Shown piece after piece: positions 16,656-25,835 of a DNA stretch of 64,000 nucleotides. The notes beneath the pieces are model-generated. The model had not been told where the DNA came from. It saw only the letters and a list, made by a program, of their open reading frames with translations, and did not search any database. The DNA comes from Pedobacter sp. N36a (GTDB lineage: Bacteria > Bacteroidota > Bacteroidia > Sphingobacteriales > Sphingobacteriaceae). The stretch spans positions 62,001-126,000 of the forward strand of contig NZ_JACSZW010000006.1 of NCBI RefSeq assembly GCF_014472395.1, written 5' to 3'. Made by a program: the position numbers and the translations under genes. How positions within the stretch are numbered: the stretch's first letter is position 1; each line of letters starts with the position of its first letter.

Positions 16656-17223
16656 GGTGAGTAATAAGTTAAGCAGTTCAGTTCCAACAGATAGAGAGGT
16701 AGTTTTAGGGATACTAAATGACTCGGAAGATACGCTAAATAAACTGTACACCGGATATTTTCCGATGGTATTGCAGTTTATACTGAATAATAACGGTGAT
16801 GAGGATGATGCAAAAGACGTGTATCAGGAAGGAATCATCGTATTATACAATAAAATAAAGGGCGGCAATTTTGAATTGAGCAGTAAACTAAAGACCTATA
16901 TATACTCAGTTTGCAGAAGAATATGGTTGAAGAAACTTTCCCAGGAAAGCCGGAAAACCAATAACGTCTCAGATTTTGAGGATATCATGGCAGTAGAGGT
17001 TGATTTGGAGCAGCATGAAGAAAAAGATCAGCAGTTTGATAAAATGAACGATGCACTTGTTCATCTTGGTGAACCTTGCAAGACCATTATTCAGGATTTT
17101 TACATCAACGGTCTGTCTATGCAGGACATTTGTGAGAAATTTGGCTATACCAATACGGATAATGCCAAAACTCAAAAATATAAATGCTTACAACGGCTGA
17201 AGAAATTGTTTTTTCAAGTTTAA
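16654..17223 (+). CDS. ECF-like RNA polymerase sigma factor
   Basis: 189 residues if started at TTG 16654; GTG at 16657 is the next choice and no ATG occurs before Met37. Region 2 (about 25-95) shows D-E-D-D-A-K-D-V-Y-Q-E-G and the region 2.4-like Y-I-Y-S-V-C-R-R-I-W-L; region 4 (about 130-189) has the HTH L-S-M-Q-D-I-C-E-K-F-G-Y. An acidic linker separates them. It lies 7 nt before the anti-sigma/protease fusion and is clearly co-transcribed. The shared element upstream suggests autoregulation and control of the two lipoprotein genes. Start codon is doubtful because the shared element overlaps it. Confidence 0.85.
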   Translation: MVSNKLSSSVPTDREVVLGILNDSEDTLNKLYTGYFPMVLQFILNNNGDEDDAKDVYQEGIIVLYNKIKGGNFELSSKLKTYIYSVCRRIWLKKLSQESRKTNNVSDFEDIMAVEVDLEQHEEKDQQFDKMNDALVHLGEPCKTIIQDFYINGLSMQDICEKFGYTNTDNAKTQKYKCLQRLKKLFFQV

Positions 17224-17230
17224 AGGTGAT

Positions 17231-18319
17231 ATGAGAAACGAGATTGAGTTAGAGGGTATAATTGAAGATTATTTGAATGGTAAGCTTTCTGAGACAGAAA
17301 GAGTAGCTTTTGAGCAGCTTCGCAAGAATGATCCAACGGTGGATCATAAGGTAGTTGCGCATAAAGTTTTTCTGGATGCTTTAGGAGAGTATGCCAATAA
17401 GATGGATTTAAAAGCGAAAATGGATCGCGCCCATGCAGAAATTGACGTAGAGCGCTTAACAGAAGCGTTAAGACCTCATCCTTCCCGTATCATCAACTTA
17501 TGGAGAAAAAATAAAGCAGCGATTGCCGTTGCCGCCTCTTTCATCCTGTTAACCATTGTGACCGTTTATTCTATCCAGCAAAACACCAAACAAATTGGCA
17601 GCGTTGAACTGGTCAGCAGGGAATTGACGAAAATTAAAAATTCTCAAAGCAGCCTGATCAGAATCATCAATTCTAAAAATACCCCTAAAAACGTGAAACC
17701 TGCCAATTTCGGCGGAACAGGATTTGCATTAACCGCCAACGGTTACTTATTGACCAATCTGCATGTAGTAGATGGCGCGGACTCTGTATATGTTCAGGAT
17801 AGCAAAGGTGATTCTTATAAAGCTAAAGTAGTCAGAACTGATTCTCAGTATGATTTGGCCATTCTAAAAATTACAGATCGTTCATTCAGCCCGCTTTCTA
17901 ACCTTCCTTACCGATTGAAACAAAGCGGAATAGGCATGGGTGATGTGGTTTATACCTTAGGTTTTCCTAAAGATGATGCCGTATTTGGCGAAGGTTATGT
18001 GAGCTCAAAAACAGGTTATAATGGAGATACCACACAATATCAGGTGGCCATTCCTGTAAACCCTGGAAATAGCGGTGGTCCTTTATTAGACCATCAGGGA
18101 AACATCATCGGTGTCATCTCTGCGAAAGAGAAACAAGTAGATGGAGCAACCTTTGCAATTAAATCAAAATATATTCAAGAGGCTTTAAACTCTATTCCTA
18201 ATGATTCTTTAGGTAAAAAAGTGGCTTTCAATAAAAGAAATTCTTTGCAAGGCCTGAGCAGAAATAAACAGGTCCAGAAAATACAGGATTATGTGTTCAT
18301 GATCAAAGTATATAAATAA
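17231..18319 (+). CDS. Membrane fusion: anti-sigma-like segment + trypsin-like serine protease
   Basis: 362 residues. Residues 1-92 are cytoplasmic and carry the pattern I-E-D-Y-L-N-G-K-L-S-E-T-E followed by F-E-Q-L-R-K-N-D-P, typical of N-terminal segments of Bacteroidetes anti-sigma or related membrane regulators. A single helix at about 96-115 leads to a periplasmic S1C (HtrA/DegS-like) protease: L-T-N-L-H-V-V (His178), Y-D-L-A-I-L (Asp208), N-P-G-N-S-G-G-P (Ser281). No PDZ domain follows; a 35-residue basic tail ends the protein. Position directly after the sigma gene suggests it holds or releases that factor in response to periplasmic signals. That role is inference; the protease fold is secure. 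Confidence 0.85.
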   Translation: MRNEIELEGIIEDYLNGKLSETERVAFEQLRKNDPTVDHKVVAHKVFLDALGEYANKMDLKAKMDRAHAEIDVERLTEALRPHPSRIINLWRKNKAAIAVAASFILLTIVTVYSIQQNTKQIGSVELVSRELTKIKNSQSSLIRIINSKNTPKNVKPANFGGTGFALTANGYLLTNLHVVDGADSVYVQDSKGDSYKAKVVRTDSQYDLAILKITDRSFSPLSNLPYRLKQSGIGMGDVVYTLGFPKDDAVFGEGYVSSKTGYNGDTTQYQVAIPVNPGNSGGPLLDHQGNIIGVISAKEKQVDGATFAIKSKYIQEALNSIPNDSLGKKVAFNKRNSLQGLSRNKQVQKIQDYVFMIKVYK

Positions 18320-18340
18320 AATTCTATTTTAAATAATTGT

Positions 18341-18382
18341 AAGACCCTATAGCTGATCTCGCTGTAGGGTCTTCTTTTTTTT
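18341..18382 (+). terminator. Intrinsic terminator of the sigma-protease operon
   Basis: AAGACCCTATA (18341-18351) pairs with TGTAGGGTCTT (18363-18373), followed after one C by a run of T to 18382. Confidence 0.88.
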
Positions 18383-18470
18383 AAGCCATTTTTCCTGAGT
18401 TCTTTCTTAAAAATTCCTAGTTTTATGTTAAAGCGGATTTAATTTCATAACGAAGACCTAATTAGGAAAC

Positions 18471-19418
18471 ATGGATTTTGGAAAGGTTGCCACAGATGAA
18501 CTTCAAAGAATAGATTTTAGCCTGCCAGCTGATGGCCAGCAAACCGCGCTGACTTTGTCGGGTAAACCTGCAGCAAAAACACCAGCTTTTTATGTGGGCT
18601 GTGCGAAATGGGGCAGAAAAGAATGGGTAAATATGATCTATCCCCCAAAGACTAAAGAAGCCAATTTTCTGGATGAATATGTAAAGCATTTTAATTCAAT
18701 TGAACTGAATGCTGTTTTCTATAGTCTGCCAAAGCCGGAGCAAATCAGGAAATGGAAGGAAAAGGCAGCCCTGAATTCCAGGAATGGATTTCTTTTCTGT
18801 CCGAAGTTTTCTCAGTCCATTACTCACAGGAAAAGGCTAAAGAGCGCAGAAGAAGTCACGGATATTTTCCTCTCTGGTATCTCAGAATTCGGCGAATACC
18901 TCGGACCCTGTTTTCTCCAGATGGGAGATAATTTTGGACCAAAAAACAAAGATGTTTTAGCATCCTACCTCGAATCCCTGCCCGCAGATTTATCCATGTT
19001 CGTAGAACTTAGAAATCCGGAATGGTTTTCGCAGGATAGCAACCGCAAACCCCTTTTTGAAATGTTAGCCAGGTTAAATAAAGGAGCAGCCATTACCGAT
19101 GCCAGCGGCAGAAGGGACGTGATCCATATGGAACTGACCATCCCCGAAGTATTCATTCGTTTTGTAGGTAATGGCGCGGCGTTTAAAGTCTTAGATGAAG
19201 CCCGAATTGATGATTGGGTGAAACGCCTTAAAATATGGCTGGATCATGGATTGGAGAAGGTTTACTTCTTTTTACACCAGCACGATGAAAGGGATACGCC
19301 GATTCTTGCCAATTATACCATTAAAGAATTTAACAAGCATTTAGGCAGTGCGATTTCAGAAATCAAATTCCTTGCTGGGAAAGATGGAGAAATTACAAAA
19401 GACACACAATTATTCTAA
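18471..19418 (+). CDS. DUF72 (YecE-like) domain protein
   Basis: 315 residues. After a non-conserved N-terminal 40, the DUF72 barrel starts at Y-V-G-C-A-K-W-G and continues with F-N-S-I-E-L-N-A-V-F-Y-S-L-P, S-Q-S-I-T-H and F-V-E-L-R-N-P-E-W-F, all characteristic of the family. DUF72 proteins form a TIM-barrel related to xylose isomerase-like enzymes; no reaction is established. Followed 53 nt later by a peroxiredoxin gene with its own promoter box, so the two are not necessarily co-regulated. Confidence 0.88.
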   Translation: MDFGKVATDELQRIDFSLPADGQQTALTLSGKPAAKTPAFYVGCAKWGRKEWVNMIYPPKTKEANFLDEYVKHFNSIELNAVFYSLPKPEQIRKWKEKAALNSRNGFLFCPKFSQSITHRKRLKSAEEVTDIFLSGISEFGEYLGPCFLQMGDNFGPKNKDVLASYLESLPADLSMFVELRNPEWFSQDSNRKPLFEMLARLNKGAAITDASGRRDVIHMELTIPEVFIRFVGNGAAFKVLDEARIDDWVKRLKIWLDHGLEKVYFFLHQHDERDTPILANYTIKEFNKHLGSAISEIKFLAGKDGEITKDTQLF

Positions 19419-19427
19419 AAAGTATAC

Positions 19428-19435
19428 TAAATTTG
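19428..19435 (+). promoter_or_regulatory. TAnnTTTG -7 box of the peroxiredoxin gene
   Basis: TAAATTTG ending 36 nt before the ATG at 19472. Confidence 0.5.
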
Positions 19436-19471
19436 TAGATATTATAATTTATACCCTAAAACCACACAATT

Positions 19472-20107
19472 ATGAGTTTAAGAATAGGGGACGTAGCGCC
19501 CAACTTTAAAGCAGAAACTTCTATCGGGAATATCGATTTTTATGAATTTTTAGGAGATAGCTGGGGTGTTTTATTTTCTCATCCGGCAGATTATACTCCG
19601 GTATGTACTACAGAACTTGGACGTACCGCTTCTCTAAAAGGCGAATTCGAAAAAAGAAATGTTAAAGTACTTGCCTTAAGCGTAGATTCAGCAGAATCAC
19701 ATAAAGGATGGATCAAGGATATCAATGAAACACAAAATACCAATGTGGAGTTTCCAATCATTGCGGATGAAGATAAAAAGATCGCAGATCTTTATGACAT
19801 GATTCACCCAAATGCATCGGAGACTTTAACTGTGCGTTCCCTATTCGTGATTTCTCCAGACAAAAAAGTGAAACTGATGTTGACTTACCCAGCTTCTACC
19901 GGAAGAAATTTTGATGAAGTATTGAGGGTAATTGATTCCCTGCAGCTGACTGCTCAATACAGTGTAGCTACTCCAGCAGATTGGAAAGACGGTGAGGATG
20001 TAGTAGTTATGAATAGCATCAAAACTGAAGATATTCCTGCAAAATTCCCAAAAGGATACAGAGAGATTAAACCTTATTTAAGAATGACACCTCAGCCAAA
20101 CAAATAG
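19472..20107 (+). CDS. 1-Cys peroxiredoxin (Prx6 type)
   Basis: 211 residues with the Prx6 active-site block H-P-A-D-Y-T-P-V-C-T-T-E, peroxidatic Cys45. No second cysteine is visible in the expected resolving position, consistent with a 1-Cys enzyme; the long C-terminal segment (M-L-T-Y-P-A-S-T-G-R-N, P-K-G-Y-R-E-I-K-P-Y-L-R) is diagnostic of the Prx6 group. It reduces H2O2 and organic hydroperoxides in the cytoplasm. Single gene with its own terminator. Confidence 0.93.
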   Translation: MSLRIGDVAPNFKAETSIGNIDFYEFLGDSWGVLFSHPADYTPVCTTELGRTASLKGEFEKRNVKVLALSVDSAESHKGWIKDINETQNTNVEFPIIADEDKKIADLYDMIHPNASETLTVRSLFVISPDKKVKLMLTYPASTGRNFDEVLRVIDSLQLTAQYSVATPADWKDGEDVVVMNSIKTEDIPAKFPKGYREIKPYLRMTPQPNK

Positions 20108-20140
20108 CTGTTCGTCAATTCTTAATCCTGTTATTTCATG

Positions 20141-20178
20141 AAAACGCCCCAAAAACTGTTTAGGTTTTGGGGCGTTTT
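20141..20178. terminator. Terminator after the peroxiredoxin gene
   Basis: Perfect 14-bp stem AAAACGCCCCAAAA (20141-20154) with TTTTGGGGCGTTTT (20165-20178), 10-nt loop. Confidence 0.88.
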
Positions 20179-20268
20179 CTGCTTTTAATATTTGGGAGCT
20201 AAATCCTATTTAGCTGCCATTTGGTTGTTTTACGTTCCCTGATTTGTATGAGCACTCTAATGGGTCAA

Positions 20269-23200
20269 TTAGCCAATGGAGCTCGTAAAGACGCTTTCAT
20301 AATGATTGTACCTTGTTTTAAGTTCCTTGCTCAGCTCCAGCTGCTGGTGATCCCTGCTCATCTCCTCTAATCCATTGATGATTGATATGCCCACTTGTAT
20401 GTCTCTTAAACGCCTTCTTTGTTGGTCCGGCTGCAGGGAAGCGATATATTGCAGCTCCAGGTCCAAAAAGGAAAGGGTGGTTTTGGCCAATACATTGGCC
20501 TGCTGTACGTCTTTGAGCTCATAAAAAATTCTGATGCTGTTGAACCTGTTGATGGTATCCTGGATCGCATAATTTTTTAATGGCAGTTCTTTAACACTTT
20601 TTTTCATCACTTCCATTGCCTGCTCTGGTTTGCCGGCTAAAATCAGGTTATTAGCTAGGGTATTGTGAAAAGTCCAGGTAGTTTCTGCGATAGACCTGCT
20701 TTCTATATCCAGGTACTTCGCAGTTTTGAAACCAGAAAAATTCATTTTATTCATCACATTGTCGTACATCACTTCTGTATTGGTGACCTGTGATTTATCA
20801 CGCTCATCTTTAGGGTTTGTCTTTAAGGGTAATAAACGGTAAGCATACCCTTCTAGGTACAGGTATTTTTCTAAGCCAATATAAGTATCCGGAGATACGG
20901 AAGTGGCGAAATAAATTGGTCTTTCCCAGTTGTTGTGCACCAAAATATCATACATGGCTAGGTCTGCTTTACCGATAAAACTTTTATCAACTTTCCATTC
21001 CATTTGAGTAGCAATTTTGTCTTTGTCGGCAGCTTTAATGGTTTTGGTTTTGACCAGCTGATCCGAATCAATGGTCATTTTAAGTTTCTTAGTTGGCAAG
21101 ATGTTTTCAAAAGATCCATCACTCATCTGTACCTTATCTTCTTGATTGTCGGATGTAAGCACAGTTAACAATTCTTTTAATTCCACACTGTCGGTGATGC
21201 CGTAATCTACATAAGGAATATAATCACGTACGCCCTGCAGGTATTTCTCAGCCGCCATCGTAATAGGTAGTGCGGCAGATTTATTCTGCTGTTTTTTCAG
21301 TTGATTGATGAAATCACCGTCGCTTAAGAATTGGATACAAATCACGCGGACGTCAGTTCTGATGCCTTCTACCTCTTGCGCATACCACAATGGGTAGGTG
21401 TCATTATCTGCATTGGTGAATAAAATCGCATTTGGCGCGCAGGAATTCAGGTAGTTTGCCGCCCAGTCTCTGGCTGTGGTTTTACCCGAACGGTCATGAT
21501 CATCCCAGCCTTGTACCGCCATTAAAGTTGGCGCAATTAGTAACCCGGTCAGCGCGGCAACCAGCAGACTCAATTTTCGGGGCGCGAAGCGCGAAAGTAA
21601 TGCTTTGATCGCCAATACACCGAAACCAATAAAAATGCAAAAGGCATAGAAAGAGCCTACATATGCATAATCTCGTTCTCTTGGCTGGAGTGGGTCCTGA
21701 TTCAAATATAGAATAATGGCCAGGCCGGTGAAAAAGAATAAAGTAGCAATGACTAAGGTCGCTGGTTTGTTTTTTCTATAGAGAAAGATCAATCCAGCCA
21801 TTCCCAATAGGAAAGGCAAGCCAAAAAGTACATTGTGACCATTGTTTTCTTGTATCGAAGGAGGGAGATTTGTTTGTGAACCTAGTCTGAGGGCATCCAA
21901 GGGCTTAATGCCAGAAAGCCAGTTGCCATCTTCCAGATTGCCATGCCCCTGAATATCGTTCTGACGGCCAACAAAGTTCCAGAAGAAATAGCGTAGATAC
22001 ATGAAACCCACCTGATAAGAACTAAAAAAGCTGAGGTTATCGGCCATGGTTGCTGACTGCCCTTTTTCCATCCCCATCCATTGCTGGTAGAAATTTTCGT
22101 GATTAGGTTTTCCACTGTACATCCTTGGGAAAAGCATGTTTTTATCGTATTCAACTTTGAAGGACTTTCCAGACTCCTCATATTTTGAACTGCCTTTGCG
22201 ATATTGAGTACCAGTTTCTTTAAAATCGGTTTGTTTGGCGTCAAAGGTTTTTCCGTACAGCAATGGGGTTTCGCCATAATTGGTGCGTCCAAGATAACTG
22301 TAGAGCGAAAATGGATTGTCGGGGTTAGACAGATTGATACTTGGCTTGGCATTCGCGCGGATCAGGATGACAAAATAAGAACTGAAGCCGAAAATAATGA
22401 AGGCCAGACAAAGCAGACTGACGTTTAGGTGGTGTTTACGATGTTGGATAGCATAGTAGATGCCGTAACTGATCGAGCCAGTCAACAGTAAGATAAAGGC
22501 CATAGCGCCATATCCAAAGTTGAATCCTAGCGTATTGACAAAGAAAAGATCAAATTTCGCAGCGATAAGAACCAAGTATTGCACGATCACAATTTGTACG
22601 AAGCCTACAATCAAACAGGCAATAGCGAAAGCTTTTAAAGTGCCAAACCAGCTGACTTTTTTTGTAATCTTGAAATAGTAAACCAATACAATAGCCGGTA
22701 TGGTGAGTAAACTTAATAAGTGAGCACCGATGGATAGGCCCACAAGAAAAGAAATGAAAACCAGCCAGCGGTTGTCCATGCTTTTTTCCCATTTCAGAAT
22801 GGCCCAGAATACTAGGGCAGTAAAGAGGGTAGATAGGGCATACACCTCAGATTCTACGGCTGAAAACCAAAAGGTATCGGAAAAAGTATAGGTTAAAGCG
22901 CCTACAACACCAGCCGCAATCACTCCGAGCATTTCCAATTTGGTTTTTTCTTCGGAATATAGTTTGGAGGCCATCGCCGTGATGGTCCAATACAGGAACA
23001 TAATGGTCGCTCCACTAAACAGTACCGAGCTAAAATTTACCCAATAAGCGACTTTGGCAGTATCGCCCATAGCGAGTAAAGAGAATAATTTGCCGATCAT
23101 TAAGAACAATGGGGCTCCGGGTTGGTGGCCTACCTGCATTTTAGCACTGGCAGCGATGAACTCTCCACAATCCCAGAAGCTGACGGTCGGTTCCATCGTC

Positions 23201-23274
23201 AGCCAGTAAACAAGGCTGGCAATTCCAAAAAGGAGAAAGCCTACCAGGTTATTAATGCGGCAATAATTTTTCAT
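20269..23274 (-). CDS. DUF2723 multi-pass membrane protein, probable protein O-mannosyltransferase
   Basis: 1001 residues. The N-terminal ~560 residues contain about a dozen hydrophobic helices; the first region has the DUF2723 hallmark F-W-D-C-G-E-F-I-A-A-S-A with Asp-Glu pair, then H-Q-P-G-A-P-L-F. The C-terminal ~420 residues are soluble, including helical repeat-like stretches at the end. DUF2723 proteins share ancestry with GT-C glycosyltransferases; the human relative TMEM260 is reported as a protein O-mannosyltransferase. A polyprenol-phosphate mannose synthase, the expected donor maker, is encoded at 45491-46219. Stand-alone gene on the minus strand. Family is secure; mannosyltransferase activity is inference. 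Confidence 0.85.
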   Translation of the reverse strand: MKNYCRINNLVGFLLFGIASLVYWLTMEPTVSFWDCGEFIAASAKMQVGHQPGAPLFLMIGKLFSLLAMGDTAKVAYWVNFSSVLFSGATIMFLYWTITAMASKLYSEEKTKLEMLGVIAAGVVGALTYTFSDTFWFSAVESEVYALSTLFTALVFWAILKWEKSMDNRWLVFISFLVGLSIGAHLLSLLTIPAIVLVYYFKITKKVSWFGTLKAFAIACLIVGFVQIVIVQYLVLIAAKFDLFFVNTLGFNFGYGAMAFILLLTGSISYGIYYAIQHRKHHLNVSLLCLAFIIFGFSSYFVILIRANAKPSINLSNPDNPFSLYSYLGRTNYGETPLLYGKTFDAKQTDFKETGTQYRKGSSKYEESGKSFKVEYDKNMLFPRMYSGKPNHENFYQQWMGMEKGQSATMADNLSFFSSYQVGFMYLRYFFWNFVGRQNDIQGHGNLEDGNWLSGIKPLDALRLGSQTNLPPSIQENNGHNVLFGLPFLLGMAGLIFLYRKNKPATLVIATLFFFTGLAIILYLNQDPLQPRERDYAYVGSFYAFCIFIGFGVLAIKALLSRFAPRKLSLLVAALTGLLIAPTLMAVQGWDDHDRSGKTTARDWAANYLNSCAPNAILFTNADNDTYPLWYAQEVEGIRTDVRVICIQFLSDGDFINQLKKQQNKSAALPITMAAEKYLQGVRDYIPYVDYGITDSVELKELLTVLTSDNQEDKVQMSDGSFENILPTKKLKMTIDSDQLVKTKTIKAADKDKIATQMEWKVDKSFIGKADLAMYDILVHNNWERPIYFATSVSPDTYIGLEKYLYLEGYAYRLLPLKTNPKDERDKSQVTNTEVMYDNVMNKMNFSGFKTAKYLDIESRSIAETTWTFHNTLANNLILAGKPEQAMEVMKKSVKELPLKNYAIQDTINRFNSIRIFYELKDVQQANVLAKTTLSFLDLELQYIASLQPDQQRRRLRDIQVGISIINGLEEMSRDHQQLELSKELKTRYNHYESVFTSSIG

Positions 23275-23363
23275 GAGGTGAGGTTTAATTTATGGTTAAT
23301 CAAAAATAACCAAATCATTAAAGCATAGTCACTTAGAAATGTTAAAGTATGTTAATTTTTCCT

Positions 23364-24545
23364 TTAGTAATGCTGCTCAATATGAGCATCGATCACCAGA
23401 TAACCCTGTTTTTTGCTCTGTGTAAAGATGAAGAAGCGATGTTGATCTGGTTTGATTTTATATTTTTTTACCAGTTGTTCTGCTTTATCGCGGTAATTTC
23501 TGGCAATCACATTTCCCCTCAGGTCTTTTTCTTTTTTCAGATCTGCAGGAGTCAAAAGGCCATTGATTTTGAATCTTCGTCCTGGGAAATCGCTGACCAC
23601 GTTTGAAGAGGTGTAGAGCTGTGTTTGGGAATGCAATTTCTGCAAGCCATATCTGCTGGCAATCAGGTTGAATGCTCCGCCTTTTAACAACGCGGTATCA
23701 GGCTCGTACAGATATTCCTGTAAATCCTGTTCTGGAATTTCGGCCGCTATATCTTCCTCTCCTTTGAAAAAACTAAAGCTTTTTTCTTGCTCATTTAAAG
23801 TGGTACAAACGATTTTTACTTGCTCGGCAGGTTTGTTTTCTACGATCCAAAGCAACTCTTTACATTCATTTTTCACACTGACTACGTGGATTTCGCTCAC
23901 GTTTTTAAGTTCTTTTAATCCGGCGCTGAGGTCGAGTAAGGGGGCAGTTTTAATGATGATCCTTTTCGATTTCGACAGCAAAAGGTCCAGGTGTTCCACC
24001 ACATTTGGCGTACAATCTTTAAGCATAAACACTTTTCCTACGCTGCTTCTTCTGGCAGGATCAATGTAAATATTGTCGAAATGAATATTCTTTTCCTGAA
24101 GGTAGGCAATGCCATCCAGCGCTAAGAACAGCATGTTAGACTGCTTTAACACCTGTGCATTGTGCGCTGCAATTTCAGAAAGCTCTGGATAAATCTCACA
24201 ATGGGTGACTGATTTCAGTTTACGGGCGAAGAAAAGGCTGTCTACCCCGAAGCCACCAGTTAGGTCAATCAGACTTTCTCCAATCGTTAATTTTGATTTA
24301 TAAGCGGCTGTACTTTCCGAAGAACATTGCTCAATGGACAGTAAAGCGGGATAATAAACCAGTTCCTGATGATACCAGGTAGGTAGTTTTTTAATACTTT
24401 TCTGTTTTGCTGCAATCTGGTTGGCCAGTTCTTTAGAACTGACCTCCGGAAATGGACTTTTAGCCATAGCAATGGTAAATACATCCCCATTTAAATGGTG
24501 ATTGATATATTCCTGTACTGCTGGGGCTAAAATATTTTTATTCAA
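23364..24545 (-). CDS. SAM-dependent methyltransferase with THUMP-like domain
   Basis: 393 residues. Central Rossmann methyltransferase core: I-D-L-T-G-G-F-G-V-D (motif I, about 92-101), E-I-Y-P-E-L (motif II), and Y-I-D-P-A-R-R (a catalytic D-P-A-R variant). The C-terminal part has the R-Y-G-L-Q-K-L-H-S-Q-T-Q-L-Y and F-P-G-R-R-F-K wording I associate with the PG_1098-like ferredoxin-like and THUMP-like domains. Probably an RNA methyltransferase; target not identifiable. Only 10 nt downstream of the aspartate kinase gene on the same strand, thus the last gene of an operon DUF3298 - lysC - this gene. Confidence 0.8.
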   Translation of the reverse strand: MNKNILAPAVQEYINHHLNGDVFTIAMAKSPFPEVSSKELANQIAAKQKSIKKLPTWYHQELVYYPALLSIEQCSSESTAAYKSKLTIGESLIDLTGGFGVDSLFFARKLKSVTHCEIYPELSEIAAHNAQVLKQSNMLFLALDGIAYLQEKNIHFDNIYIDPARRSSVGKVFMLKDCTPNVVEHLDLLLSKSKRIIIKTAPLLDLSAGLKELKNVSEIHVVSVKNECKELLWIVENKPAEQVKIVCTTLNEQEKSFSFFKGEEDIAAEIPEQDLQEYLYEPDTALLKGGAFNLIASRYGLQKLHSQTQLYTSSNVVSDFPGRRFKINGLLTPADLKKEKDLRGNVIARNYRDKAEQLVKKYKIKPDQHRFFIFTQSKKQGYLVIDAHIEQHY

Positions 24546-24555
24546 TGGAATTGAT

Positions 24556-25833
24556 TTAGGTGCTAGGGTTACGGTCTTTCATGACAATCTGACAAGTGTG
24601 TCTACTTTTAACTTCCAGCAAAATGCTTTTGTTAACGGTCACACGATCAATTGTTTCCTGGTTGTAATACCTGATGGTCACCAACTCTAAACCGGTATTG
24701 TATTTTACTTTGTAATGGACGGAAAGCTCCTCAATAAGTTTTTGCAATTTTTCCGGATCCTCATCAATACTCACCGAAAAACTGATCGCGGAGTTGAGCA
24801 TCGTATTGATCTTCACTTTATGTTTATGAAAAAGACTAAAAATGTCGCTCAGGTTTTCTTCGATAATGAAGGAGAAATCTTTAGGGAAAATAGAGATGAG
24901 TACCTGCTGTACCTTGAAGATAAAAGAAGGAACCGGCAACTGGTTTTCCGCATTCGTAATGTCTGTACCTTCGGCTTCCGGATGAAGGAATGAGCGTACA
25001 AAAAGTGGAATATTTTTATTTTGGATCGGTTTAATTGTTTTTGGGTGGATCACCGTTGCTCCATAATAAGCCAGCTCGATGGCATCATGATACGACAATT
25101 GCGGGATTCGTTCAGTTTCGTCAAACCATTTTGGATCGGCATTTAATACTCCTGGAACATCTTTCCAGATGGTTAAAGAATCGGCATTTAGGCAGGAAGA
25201 AAAAATTGCTGCCGAATAATCCGAGCCTTCACGACCCAATGTAGTGGTGAAATTTTCACTGGTGCCACCAATGAATCCTTGCGTTACGCCAATAAAATGA
25301 TCCAGTACAGGCAAGAGTTCCTGCTGTATTTCTGCTTCTGTTTTCTCCCAGTTTACATTTCCTTCCCGGTAATTGTTGTCGGTTTGGATGAAGTTACGGG
25401 CATCCAGCCATTTGGCTTTTAGACCGGTTTCGCACAGGTAAGCGGCAACGATTTTGGTAGAAATGACTTCACCGATTGATACCATCTGATCGTAGATATA
25501 ATCAGGACTATCTGTGATTTCTTCTTCAATCAGCCAGTCGATCTCCACAAAAGTATTGGCTACATCATTGTAAATCGGGTGCTGGTGATTCGGAAAAAGA
25601 TCGCTTATGATCTGAAAATGATAAGCTTTTACAGCTTCAAAAATCTCATGAACATTTTCTTCTTCCCCATTCAGGTAAGCTTTGTAAAGGTCTTCTAGTT
25701 TGTTGGTCATTTTGCCCATAGCAGAAATGACGATCAGTAATTTTTCTTTAGGGTAGCGGCTAACAATTTGCGCAAGGTTGATGACGCCAGCTGCATCTTT
25801 TACAGAGGCGCCTCCAAATTTGAATACGAGCAT
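24556..25833 (-). CDS. lysC: Aspartate kinase
   Basis: 425 residues. The N-terminal kinase domain begins V-F-K-F-G-G-A-S-V (the K-F-G-G nucleotide-binding motif) and contains T-T-L-G-R-E-G-S-D-Y-S-A (substrate and ATP site) and V-I-H-P-K-T. The C-terminal ~120 residues would hold ACT domains, though their sequence is divergent here. The enzyme phosphorylates aspartate, the entry to lysine, threonine and methionine synthesis. It is monofunctional (no homoserine dehydrogenase). Starts 2 nt after the stop of the DUF3298 gene, indicating translational coupling. Divergent ACT segments make feedback properties unpredictable. Confidence 0.9.
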   Translation of the reverse strand: MLVFKFGGASVKDAAGVINLAQIVSRYPKEKLLIVISAMGKMTNKLEDLYKAYLNGEEENVHEIFEAVKAYHFQIISDLFPNHQHPIYNDVANTFVEIDWLIEEEITDSPDYIYDQMVSIGEVISTKIVAAYLCETGLKAKWLDARNFIQTDNNYREGNVNWEKTEAEIQQELLPVLDHFIGVTQGFIGGTSENFTTTLGREGSDYSAAIFSSCLNADSLTIWKDVPGVLNADPKWFDETERIPQLSYHDAIELAYYGATVIHPKTIKPIQNKNIPLFVRSFLHPEAEGTDITNAENQLPVPSFIFKVQQVLISIFPKDFSFIIEENLSDIFSLFHKHKVKINTMLNSAISFSVSIDEDPEKLQKLIEELSVHYKVKYNTGLELVTIRYYNQETIDRVTVNKSILLEVKSRHTCQIVMKDRNPST

Positions 25834-25835
25834 AG

